Shown: piece by piece, positions 1 through 5,744 of the stretch
How positions within the stretch are numbered: position 1 is the stretch's first letter
Layout: each line of letters begins with the position of its first letter
Source of the DNA: Phycisphaerae bacterium
GTDB taxonomy: Bacteria; Planctomycetota; Phycisphaerae; JAAYCJ01
Assembly (NCBI GenBank): GCA_012514125.1
Contig: JAAZAW010000079.1
Location: 1 to 7,612 of the forward strand
Length of the DNA stretch: 7,612 bases
Direction of reading: 5' to 3'
The notes under the pieces: model-generated
Seen by the model: only the letters and a program-made list of their open reading frames with translations
Told to the model about the DNA's origin: nothing
Database searches by the model: none
Position numbers and translations under genes: made by a program

Positions 1-425
1 CAGTTGACATTGCCGATCAGGCAGACCTTTTGGCCATAACGTTTTTTCACTTCGGCGATATCCACTCCCGCCTGCGGATCGATGGAATGCAGGGCATGGG
101 GATGACACTCGATAAGCTGATCGAGAATCGGCATGATATTGCCGTCGGTATGTTTGATGGTGTAAAAAACGAGGCGATGGAAAGAACCGAAGGTCGGCGC
201 CCAGCAGGTCAGACCGCTGGTGAGATTGAGCCCCCACTCCGGCATCATCGCATCGCCGCAGGCCAGGGCCGCAAAGGGAATAACGATATCCGCACTCCAG
301 AAGTCTTTACCAATGAACGTCGCGCTCGTCCACTGCGTCTGCCATTGACTGTTGCCGTTGAGTTCACTAGGGTCAATTATGAATTCAGGAATCCAGGCCA
401 AAAATGAAAGCGTCGGAAAAAATTT
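1..425 (-). pseudogene. Chimeric reading frame: CBM9-like fragment joined in frame to the C-terminal part of a URO-D-family protein (runs off the left edge)
   Basis: One frame stays open on the minus strand from just after a TGA at 428-426 down to base 1. Its first part (about 425-177) reads like the end of a CBM9-like carbohydrate-binding domain: FIIDPSE, then FWSADIVIPFAAL, EWGLNLTSG and CWAPTFGSFH, which resemble the family pattern of W-x-aE-x-aIPFaaL, W-x-x-N and a late FH. Its second part (about 170-1) reads as the C-terminal half of a uroporphyrinogen decarboxylase-family protein: KHTDGNIMPILDQLIE, ALHSIDPQAGVDIAEVKKRYG, then LIGNVN. There is no ATG before the codons at 248-243, which lie inside the CBM9 part, and no ribosome binding site was found. 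The URO-D part lacks its N-terminal half. I read this as two gene fragments fused by deletion or recombination. The other frames upstream of the junction show no URO-D sequence, so a simple frameshift does not explain it. The downstream end is outside the window. Confidence 0.68.
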
Positions 426-454
426 TCACCAGAATCAAGATAAAAAGTGACATC

Positions 455-530
455 GGATGGACGCCAAACGGATTCGAACCAACGACGTCCAGTTTCCCAA
501 GCTGGCATTCTCCTCTTGGATTACATTTCC
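455..530 (-). tRNA. Degenerate tRNA remnant (Gly-type body, anticodon position reads GGG); probably not functional
   Basis: On the minus strand the T-arm has the canonical loop TTCGAAT (478-472). The anticodon arm is CCAGC-TTGGGAA-ACTGG (505-489) with GGG at 498-496, and a D-arm-like ATCC...GAAT lies upstream. The string AGAATGCCAG...CTGGACGTCG resembles tRNA-Gly(CCC) as I remember it. The presumed acceptor halves (GGAAATG at 530-524 and TGGCGTC at 466-460) cannot form a seven-base-pair stem. The T-stem has a T-T mismatch and two wobble pairs, the anticodon stem a C-A mismatch, and the D-stem a C-A mismatch. No CCA is encoded in the right place. I therefore call it a tRNA-like relic. A covariance-model search would decide. 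Confidence 0.45.
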
Positions 531-571
531 TTCCGCCCTGATTTAATATGCAGATGATAACTTAACCAGCT

Positions 572-656
572 TGAGGGACGATAATTAATAATTGGTTGTC
601 GATAAAGCCATTTCATAATTATTAAATGAGCATCGTTACCTTCTTCTCGACCCTCA
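572..656. repeat. 85-bp imperfect inverted repeat between the URO-D gene and the tRNA remnant
   Basis: The outer arms TGAGGGACGA (572-581) and TCGACCCTCA (647-656) match at 9 of 10 positions. A perfect inner pair, TTAATAATT (585-593) and AATTATTAA (617-625), is nested inside. The element lies just downstream of the last gene of the minus-strand operon, so it could help end transcription. It has no clear T-run and its loop is long. The AT-rich inner pair could arise by chance. I saw no target-site duplication around it, so a miniature mobile element is possible but not supported. Confidence 0.35.
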
Positions 657-660
657 TTCA

Positions 661-1800
661 TCAAAAGGATGCGTGTCTCTGAAATTCATCCAGCATTGCC
701 ATAAAATTCTCATACGGCACACCATAGGCAATTGAATGGCTTGGTCCCAGAATAATGCCTTTTCGTGTTTTGGCTACTGTCAGAGCATTGCGGACATTTT
801 GCCGAACCTCTTGCGAAGTGCCTTTAAGCAGCACTTCCACCGCCAGACCGCCCCAGAAAACGATTCGATTGTCAAACCGATCCTTAAGTTTGCTCAAGTC
901 CATCCCCGCTCCTGTCTGAAGCGACTGATACGCATCGATCCCCGCCGCGATGAACATATCGATCAGTTCCCATGTATAGCCGCAACTATGAAGAAAAACA
1001 TAGGGCGAATAATGTTTGAGGTGCTGCACCCTGGTTTGCATCGCCGGGAAACAAAATTCGCGAAACATTGGCGGCGAGAGTAGCGACGCTCGAGTCGTAC
1101 CATAATCTTCCTCCACCAGCACTCCCTGCTGACCCGGCCGAACCATCTGGGCATCGAGAGCGCCAAAGTGATGGATATGATATTGAATTGCCGCACGCAC
1201 GGTTTCAGGATTTTCCAGATACTCCATTAATCCGTTTTCCATCCCGCCGAGCTTGGGCATGGCCCCGAGATATCCGGGCCCGAGAATGAACCGTTCTTTC
1301 CCCAAATGCGCCAGCAGATAATCAAAGGCTTCAAAGACCGAAGGGTCCATCTTCGGAGCTTCCTTCGCCGGAGAAAAGTCCTCCGGTGTATAACATTTAT
1401 TCTTCAGCGTCGGATCTTCCACGCAGACAAATTCATTGCTGACTTCCGAAATCTTATAAACCCGGCCCGCCTGATCCTCCCATATCTGATCGTTCACCTG
1501 ACGGACCTTTTCGGGCTGATAATCCTTCGGCGGCAGCAAACACGCCTCCTTCGCGCAGATCACATCGCACAACCCGATCTTCTGAAAAAACTCCACCGTA
1601 TCTTTCTTGAGACTCTCAGCCACCTCATCGCGCTTTCCGTGCCAAAGGGCGATTTGCTGGGCGACCTTATTTCGAACATACGTCTTACGTCCAATGACTT
1701 TTTCAATGGTATCGCAATCCGTCAGATAAAATCCCAACGCCACCCGATCCGGCGTTCCAAACTTTAATGTCGTCTTAACCCGTTCGATACTGTCCATCAC
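661..1800 (-). CDS. URO-D-family protein, MtaA/CmuA-like corrinoid methyltransferase
   Basis: A cytosolic TIM-barrel protein of the uroporphyrinogen decarboxylase superfamily. At 379 residues it has normal length. N-terminal SIERVKTTLKFGTPDRV (about 4-20) is the usual opening of the family. EEDYGTT followed by LLSPPMFREF (230-249) and LHSCGYTWELID (270-281) mark the core. HSCG (H271, C273) is the His-x-Cys zinc site found in methylcobamide methyltransferases such as MtaA, and a haem-pathway HemE is not expected to carry it. The third zinc Cys of MtaA seems absent: no Cys follows C273, and the expected region reads GPSHSI (353-358), where H356 might substitute. Heme synthesis is therefore unlikely, and methyl transfer with a corrinoid partner is the better guess. 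The start is ambiguous: a GTG at 1800-1798 directly follows the stop of the upstream gene, and an ATG follows at 1797-1795. A GGAGAGG at 1813-1807, inside the upstream gene, serves either. It is the last gene of the operon and ends in TGA. Confidence 0.88.
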   Translation of the reverse strand: MMDSIERVKTTLKFGTPDRVALGFYLTDCDTIEKVIGRKTYVRNKVAQQIALWHGKRDEVAESLKKDTVEFFQKIGLCDVICAKEACLLPPKDYQPEKVRQVNDQIWEDQAGRVYKISEVSNEFVCVEDPTLKNKCYTPEDFSPAKEAPKMDPSVFEAFDYLLAHLGKERFILGPGYLGAMPKLGGMENGLMEYLENPETVRAAIQYHIHHFGALDAQMVRPGQQGVLVEEDYGTTRASLLSPPMFREFCFPAMQTRVQHLKHYSPYVFLHSCGYTWELIDMFIAAGIDAYQSLQTGAGMDLSKLKDRFDNRIVFWGGLAVEVLLKGTSQEVRQNVRNALTVAKTRKGIILGPSHSIAYGVPYENFMAMLDEFQRHASF

Positions 1801-3267
1801 TTATGCCCTCTCCGCAATAGCAGCCTGAACCACCTGCTCAATCGCACGAACCTGTTCCGGATTGAGTACCGGACTCTCAGGCTTTTTCCACAGCGTTCTC
1901 GCCAATTCTCTCGCCACAGGTTCCGTATCCACTTCGCTTTGTCGGTCATGGGCCTGATCCCACGGCAGTGTCGAAAACATCGGTGAAATAAAAAGTTCCT
2001 TACGGAAATTTATTGCTGTGTGATCTTCTTCCAGAAACGTCCCGCCCGGCCCCACGTGATCGATCAGATCCACCGCCAGCGTTTCATTGTTGACTTCGAT
2101 TGTCGATCGGAGACTTCGCCGCACAAATCTCACCAGTTCATGATCGATCACAAGCTGCGTGGGCGAAAACGTCAACGCGTTTTCAATGTGCCCCAGTGTT
2201 CCAATTCCCACCGCCCCCGCCAGCACGGGCATCAGCATCGATGAAACTTTTTCCGCCCCCGCATGTTCGTTATAGAAACAACTGTTCGTCTTGCCGCCAT
2301 GAACGCCCGTGGGACAGCCATAGTATTCTGAAAGCAGTTGAACGCGGGCCATCAGCAGATGATTGCGATCCGCCCCGCCATACTTGAAAAGTCCGCTAGT
2401 CATATCGGTAAAAGATGGATTGATGTCCATAGCCACCATCCCATCCTCCCGAACCGCAAATCCCAACACCACCGCCGCCAGAGTCTCTGCCGCACCAAGG
2501 GCCAGAATTCCCGCAGCCGTCATCGGAGCGGTTGTCCCGCCCGCCGGCATTGTGTCGACCGTCTGCGGCAGTCCCAGCTTGATGTATTCCATGAAAATTT
2601 CAACCATATTGCGATCAAAGCAAAGCGGCGAACGTGTTTCTGCGTATCCCACCAGGATCGGCCGGCGCAGAAAATTCTCCTGAGAACCGGCCACGATCTT
2701 GGCGATCTCTCCGATCCAGTAAACATCGCGTTTATCGAAGGTTTCAATTCCACCAAGTTTATGAGTATACATCACCAGTGTCGCAGCCATCACTACCGGA
2801 CGAATCTTGGCAGGAATCATCTGATCGGCCACCGGTAGCCCCGTATACGCTATTTCATCCAAATGGTTGATCATATTGATCGAACAGAGCACATCATCGC
2901 GCGTCGCCGGTCGGCGATTGCCCTCAAGATCGTGAATGAAACAACAAAATCCACCACTGCTGGCCGTAAAATCCGGATGAACCTGGTAGGATGTTTTCTG
3001 AAACCGCACATGAGAATACCGCACAGCCATTCGCTCCGGGCGGTTGAAATCTTCATAGCCCTTTCGCATCCGCTCAACCGCCTCGGCCGTTACTTTCGCG
3101 GGAAAATACACGCGATTTGAGCCGCTATCCACTCGACATCCCGCCTTTTTTAAATATGTCGTCGCCTCTTCGGAATCGATGATCATTCCGGTCTGCTCAA
3201 GAATTTTCCGTGCCGCCTGATCGATCCTGTACATCTGGTCCGGCGTTAAAATACGAATCGGTTCCAT
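1801..3267 (-). CDS. Trimethylamine methyltransferase (MttB) superfamily protein, non-pyrrolysine
   Basis: A 488-residue protein of the MttB superfamily, a normal length. Family marks include LTPDQMYRID...AARKILEQTGM near the N-terminus, the central VDTMPAGGTTAPMT (237-250), GGADRNHLLMARVQ (297-310) and GHIENALTFSP...QLVIDHELV (359-379). Archaeal MttB carries pyrrolysine at an in-frame amber codon. Here the frame is uninterrupted and the matching region (about 323-340, GGKTNS then HAGAEK) has ordinary residues. In the family, non-pyrrolysine members demethylate quaternary amines to a corrinoid protein: MtgB acts on glycine betaine, MtpB on proline betaine, MtcB on carnitine. The substrate here cannot be read from sequence. 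The gene starts 11 nt after the GH4 stop, with AAGGAAAG just ahead of ATG, and its stop abuts the start of the URO-D gene. No corrinoid-binding protein is in the window, so the methyl carrier must lie elsewhere. Confidence 0.9.
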   Translation of the reverse strand: MEPIRILTPDQMYRIDQAARKILEQTGMIIDSEEATTYLKKAGCRVDSGSNRVYFPAKVTAEAVERMRKGYEDFNRPERMAVRYSHVRFQKTSYQVHPDFTASSGGFCCFIHDLEGNRRPATRDDVLCSINMINHLDEIAYTGLPVADQMIPAKIRPVVMAATLVMYTHKLGGIETFDKRDVYWIGEIAKIVAGSQENFLRRPILVGYAETRSPLCFDRNMVEIFMEYIKLGLPQTVDTMPAGGTTAPMTAAGILALGAAETLAAVVLGFAVREDGMVAMDINPSFTDMTSGLFKYGGADRNHLLMARVQLLSEYYGCPTGVHGGKTNSCFYNEHAGAEKVSSMLMPVLAGAVGIGTLGHIENALTFSPTQLVIDHELVRFVRRSLRSTIEVNNETLAVDLIDHVGPGGTFLEEDHTAINFRKELFISPMFSTLPWDQAHDRQSEVDTEPVARELARTLWKKPESPVLNPEQVRAIEQVVQAAIAERA

Positions 3268-3278
3268 AATACTTTCCT

Positions 3279-4622
3279 TTACTGTTTCAATGGATTGATA
3301 TTCAATTGCTGTAAACTATGTTCCGCCAGGGCAAAGATGTCATCCACCATCGCTCGGCTATGACGAAAATCATTGACGATGGGATCCGTGCTCAGGACCG
3401 CGGCGGCTTTGGCTTTATTCCACTCAACCGCCGCCTCCATATACTGCTCCTGTCGAATCAGCGTCGCTCCAACGATGCTCGCGATCAGGGGCGGCAGCAC
3501 TCCGGCTGAAAGCGGCTGAAGCCCGGCTGAATTGACCAGACACCGCGTCTCCACGATCGATCCTGTCGGTAAATTCGGAATCTGTCCGACATTCGGGGCA
3601 TTGAGTACATCCACCAACTCTCCCCGGCCATGCAACGCGGCAATAAACTTCGACACACATTCACCGCTCGGACTTATCACCAACTCTTCGGATAAAAGCG
3701 ACTGCAACTTTTTGATCCCGTTGCGCGCATCATGCACCATGGCGGAGCGTTTCTCAATTCGATCGTATTTCAGGCTCCAATGATTGCGAAGTTCCGCAGA
3801 CTTCATGAACTGCGGCAAAAATTCGCAGATATGCAGATCGCTGATCGCGGGCAGATATCCAAGCTCATTCCATATCACAAATCGAAGTCGTTCTTCCTCC
3901 CGACCGGCAAAGGGATCATCCGCCACATTGAGCGATTTTCCCTGATAGGCCGCCTCAATCGCCCCGCTCTTTCGCAGCAGTTCAAAACCATCTTCGCCGC
4001 GCACTTTCAGATCTAAAAGCCACGAGCAATGATCAATCCCCGCCGTCACAAAATCGATCTCATCCATGCTTTCAGCCCCCAGAAGTCCCAGCAACGCCAT
4101 AAGATGATTGACTACACCGTGACAGAATCCCACCGAGCGGATAGAAGTATACTTGTTGACACACCGTGTAATGGCCGTCAACGGGTTGGTCACATTAAGT
4201 AACCATGCTTTCGGGCAAAGTTTTTCCATCTGCCTGGCTAGATAAATAAAATAAGGTACATGGCGAATTGTCCGGCTCGCCCCTGCAGGACCCACCTCGG
4301 ATCCTTTGAGATTCCAGTACCCGTATTTTCGACCGATACGGTGATCTTCAAGTTCCGGCTCAAGCCCGCCGATCGACACCGCCACCACCACACAATCCGC
4401 TCCCATCAAAGCCTCATTTAACGCCGTCGTCTTCGTCAACTTCAACTTCACGGGTGCGTTAATCATCAAACGAAGGCACAGTCCATGCACTTCCTCCAAC
4501 GCCTGAGCATTGATATCCATCAGGCACAGCTCCGTCCCATTAAAAAAGTCGTTGATCAAAAAATCACTGACCAGCCGATGAGTCCACGCATACGAACCAC
4601 CACCAATGAATGCAACCTTCAT
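3279..4622 (-). CDS. Glycoside hydrolase family 4 enzyme (alpha-glucosidase/alpha-galactosidase/6-phospho-glycosidase type)
   Basis: A 447-residue cytosolic enzyme of GH4, a normal length. GH4 enzymes use NAD+ and a divalent metal to oxidise C3 of the sugar, eliminate the aglycone and re-reduce. The N-terminal Rossmann motif is IGGGSYAWTHRLVSDFL (6-22), and MDIN (35-38) probably ends the second strand. NVTNPL (143-148) is the substrate loop. GFCHG (165-169, C167) and AGIDHCSW (194-201, H198) supply the usual Cys and His metal ligands, and VGQIPNLP then VETR (345-360) is the typical C-terminal signature. One oddity is D197, because most relatives I recall have Asn in AGxNHxxW. Neither phospho-sugar nor free-sugar specificity can be assigned safely. 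It is the first gene of the operon. ATG at 4622-4620 has AAGGAG eight bases upstream (4636-4631). TAA overlaps the Shine-Dalgarno sequence of the next gene. Confidence 0.92.
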   Translation of the reverse strand: MKVAFIGGGSYAWTHRLVSDFLINDFFNGTELCLMDINAQALEEVHGLCLRLMINAPVKLKLTKTTALNEALMGADCVVVAVSIGGLEPELEDHRIGRKYGYWNLKGSEVGPAGASRTIRHVPYFIYLARQMEKLCPKAWLLNVTNPLTAITRCVNKYTSIRSVGFCHGVVNHLMALLGLLGAESMDEIDFVTAGIDHCSWLLDLKVRGEDGFELLRKSGAIEAAYQGKSLNVADDPFAGREEERLRFVIWNELGYLPAISDLHICEFLPQFMKSAELRNHWSLKYDRIEKRSAMVHDARNGIKKLQSLLSEELVISPSGECVSKFIAALHGRGELVDVLNAPNVGQIPNLPTGSIVETRCLVNSAGLQPLSAGVLPPLIASIVGATLIRQEQYMEAAVEWNKAKAAAVLSTDPIVNDFRHSRAMVDDIFALAEHSLQQLNINPLKQ

Positions 4623-4665
4623 GAGAAAAACTCCTTGTGAATGTCGTGATCCAATCTTAAAAGCG

Positions 4666-4692
4666 ATTATACACCCATTGCATCATCGACAA
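4666..4692 (-). promoter_or_regulatory. Predicted sigma-70-type promoter of the GH4-MttB-URO-D operon
   Basis: Reading on the minus strand, a perfect TATAAT -10 box lies at 4671-4666. TTGTCG at 4692-4687 is a fair -35 with a short 15-bp spacer. Transcription would start near 4659, giving a leader of about 37 nt before the GH4 start. No other promoter-like sequence is evident between the three operon genes. Confidence 0.55.
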
Positions 4693-4828
4693 GAAAAATA
4701 GACTAGAACGGGTTGAACAGACCGATTGTAAATTTATCCACCCGTCAACCGGAAAGTCTATTCAAGCCTTAACCCAATGGTTTTCTCGCTTCATAGAATG
4801 AATATCGCCGGTATGACGTGGTTAAATC

Positions 4829-4852
4829 TCTCAATTTTGCTGGAAATTGAGA
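4829..4852. repeat. Perfect inverted repeat in the divergent intergenic region
   Basis: TCTCAATT (4829-4836) and AATTGAGA (4845-4852) are exact inverted copies separated by 8 bases. It could be an operator or a small hairpin. It lies about 140 bp upstream of the operon -35 box. No regulator family is suggested by the sequence. Confidence 0.4.
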
Positions 4853-4899
4853 CTTGACCATCGGCTCTCATCCCAAAGCGGTGGCCTGATAAGTATCAT

Positions 4900-5067
4900 T
4901 GACCGTCCGAAACCAAAAACCGCTCGAAAAAGACAAAAAATAGATCGACAAAGGCAAAAAGTCGATCGTACTTTCAAAAATGTCGATCGGCTTTTAAGAA
5001 ATGTCGATCAACAAACAAGAATTGTCGCTCGACAATCGCTCATTGTTGAGCGTGAAATGACAATTTG
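4900..5067. repeat. 21-bp tandem repeat array (about 8 degenerate units, CGATCG core)
   Basis: Units start at 4900, 4921, 4942, 4963, 4984, 5005, 5026 and 5047, with exact 21-bp spacing. The middle units share a TGTCGATC-type core followed by an A-rich segment; the outer units are weaker. Twenty-one bases equal about two helical turns, so the cores and A-tracts face the same side of the DNA. The plus strand is also open from a TTG at 4847 to 5143 (98 codons). There the repeat reads as a basic seven-residue unit with V-D-R in the centre. I could not find a ribosome binding site or ATG, the TTG sits inside a hairpin, and the tail is low-complexity. A DNA-level role (bent DNA or an array of binding sites) seems more likely than a protein. 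The degeneration indicates an old array. Confidence 0.7.
5026..5052. repeat. Long stable hairpin at the end of the 21-bp array
   Basis: CGCTCGACAAT (5026-5036) pairs with ATTGTTGAGCG (5042-5052) around a 5-base loop. Ten of 11 positions are Watson-Crick pairs and one is G-T in RNA. The hairpin is formed by the last repeat units, whose core has drifted from GATC to GCTC. Confidence 0.55.
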
Positions 5068-5099
5068 TTGTCACAAATTGACGAAAATTCGTCATTTTT
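5058..5099 (+). terminator. Competing hairpins ending in a T-run (terminator- or attenuator-like)
   Basis: Three hairpins overlap. TGACAA/TTGTCA (5058-5063 with 5068-5073) and CAATTTGT/ACAAATTG (5061-5068 with 5073-5080) exclude each other. TGACG/CGTCA (5079-5083 with 5090-5094) is followed by TTTTT (5095-5099), like a weak intrinsic terminator, and shares two bases with the second hairpin. Stems are AT-rich and only 5-8 bp. There is no clear gene for it to end except the doubtful 98-codon frame. A further hairpin follows at 5111-5134 with one bulged base. Confidence 0.4.
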
Positions 5100-5134
5100 C
5101 CATAAAATTACACTTTATTCTATCAATAAAAGTG

Positions 5135-5396
5135 ATATTTTAAGACAAATCCGACCAGCTAAAAAAACGGATATCTTGTTGTTTAACAAAAATTTAAAAG
5201 ATTTTTTAGGCGTTGTGGGAAAATTAAAAGTTTAAGAAAAGATGACTTTGTCACGGCTGACAGGCTTTGAGTCGGGAATGAAGGTGGTTTTATCAGTATT
5301 ATTTAATCTATTTAGTGATTTTCATTGATCGGGTTGGATTAAAGTGATCGCAGGCATACAATAAAAAATAAATTACATAAAATTAAATAATTTATC
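5135..5396. other. AT-rich intergenic stretch without a recognised gene
   Basis: I see no supported coding frame, RNA gene or convincing repeat here. The sequence is rich in A and T, especially at 5361-5396, just upstream of the -35 box of the GntR promoter, where it could act as an UP-like element. Confidence 0.5.
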
Positions 5397-5425
5397 TTGA
5401 AATAATACCAATATGGTATTAGAAT
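5397..5425 (+). promoter_or_regulatory. Predicted promoter of the truncated GntR regulator gene
   Basis: TTGAAA (5397-5402) and TAGAAT (5420-5425) are separated by the ideal 17 bp and preceded by a very AT-rich stretch. Transcription would start near 5432. The first operator fills the spacer exactly, and the second lies just after the start point, a typical layout for repression. Confidence 0.6.
5404..5420. promoter_or_regulatory. Operator 1: AATACC-N5-GGTATT palindrome
   Basis: A perfect inverted repeat with 6-bp arms and a 5-bp spacer (AATAT). It lies between the -35 and -10 boxes. The same arms and spacing recur in operator 2, so it is probably the site of a dimeric regulator, most simply the GntR-type protein encoded just downstream. 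Confidence 0.65.
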
Positions 5426-5435
5426 ATGAAGGTGT

Positions 5436-5452
5436 AATACCGGTTAGGTATT
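5436..5452. promoter_or_regulatory. Operator 2: AATACC-N5-GGTATT palindrome
   Basis: Identical arms to operator 1 with spacer GGTTA. Flanking T and A extend it to a 19-bp inverted repeat (5435-5453). Centre-to-centre distance from operator 1 is 32 bp, about three helical turns, so both dimers would sit on one face of the DNA. Confidence 0.65.
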
Positions 5453-5482
5453 ATGCTCAAATGAAAGATCGGAAGGTGGGAA

Positions 5483-5596
5483 ATGCTTAAATATCAAAAA
5501 GTTACCGATCTCCTCAAAAAATGTATTCAATATGGCGATTACACCGTTAAGGATATTCCGACTGAACGAGAACTTGCGATGCGCAGCCGGTTTTGA
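5483..5596 (+). pseudogene. GntR-family regulator, N-terminal fragment (stop after 37 residues)
   Basis: The frame begins MLKYQKVTDLLKKCIQYGDY and continues to PTERELAMRSRF before TGA at 5594-5596. This matches the start of the GntR winged helix: a first helix that ends in G-x-Y, then the P-T/S-E-R-E-L-A signature. The recognition helix (normally S-R-x-T-V-R-x-A-L) and the effector domain are missing. The bases after TGA read R-K in the same frame, as if a Ser codon had become TGA, but similarity ends there and the frame stops again soon. No other frame restores the family. A good Shine-Dalgarno sequence (GGAAGGTGGG, 5471-5480) and a complete-looking promoter with two operators remain. It is a decayed regulator, or less likely a 37-residue peptide. 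It may once have controlled the secreted protein downstream. Confidence 0.72.
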
Positions 5597-5653
5597 AGAA
5601 AAAGTAACGTGTTGTTGTACACGTATTGATGTACGTCATCTCTTTTATGCTGT

Positions 5654-5680
5654 TTGTCCATAAAGAAAGGAGGTTATAAC
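5654..5680 (+). promoter_or_regulatory. Candidate promoter for the secreted CBM protein, overlapping an orphan Shine-Dalgarno sequence
   Basis: TTGTCC (5654-5659) and TATAAC (5675-5680) are 15 bp apart, the same geometry as the operon promoter. Transcription would begin near 5687, about 58 nt before the CBM gene. The spacer holds AAAGGAGGT (5666-5674), a full match to the anti-Shine-Dalgarno sequence, yet no ATG, GTG or TTG follows at usable distance. An inverted repeat ACGTGT-N6-ACACGT lies upstream (5607-5624). Confidence 0.35.
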
Positions 5681-5744
5681 GCAAATCTGAAAGGATAGGT
5701 TGCCACCTGAATTGTGGGTTCTTTTATTGCAAAAGGAGATTATG

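Noticed and set aside
30..407. 125-codon plus-strand frame at the left edge
   Set aside because: The minus strand over the same bases carries recognisable URO-D and CBM9-like motifs, while this frame shows none.
2338..2838. 166-codon plus-strand frame inside the MttB gene
   Set aside because: It is antisense to a gene with strong family motifs, and its His/Arg-rich composition is typical of a shadow.
1801..3267. Pyrrolysine-containing MttB
   Set aside because: The frame runs full length without an in-frame amber codon and ends in TAA.
4900..5067. CRISPR array
   Set aside because: Units are contiguous, degenerate 21-mers without unique spacers, and no cas gene is present.
4847..5143. 98-codon frame across the 21-bp array as a gene
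   Set aside because: It needs a TTG start inside a hairpin, has no Shine-Dalgarno sequence, and its tail is low-complexity. The repeat explains the open frame. Kept as an alternative in the array entry.
5594..5596. TGA recoding (selenocysteine or a reassigned code) in the GntR fragment
   Set aside because: TGA also ends the URO-D gene. Reading through it gives no continuation of the GntR family and soon meets another stop, and no SECIS-like hairpin is evident.
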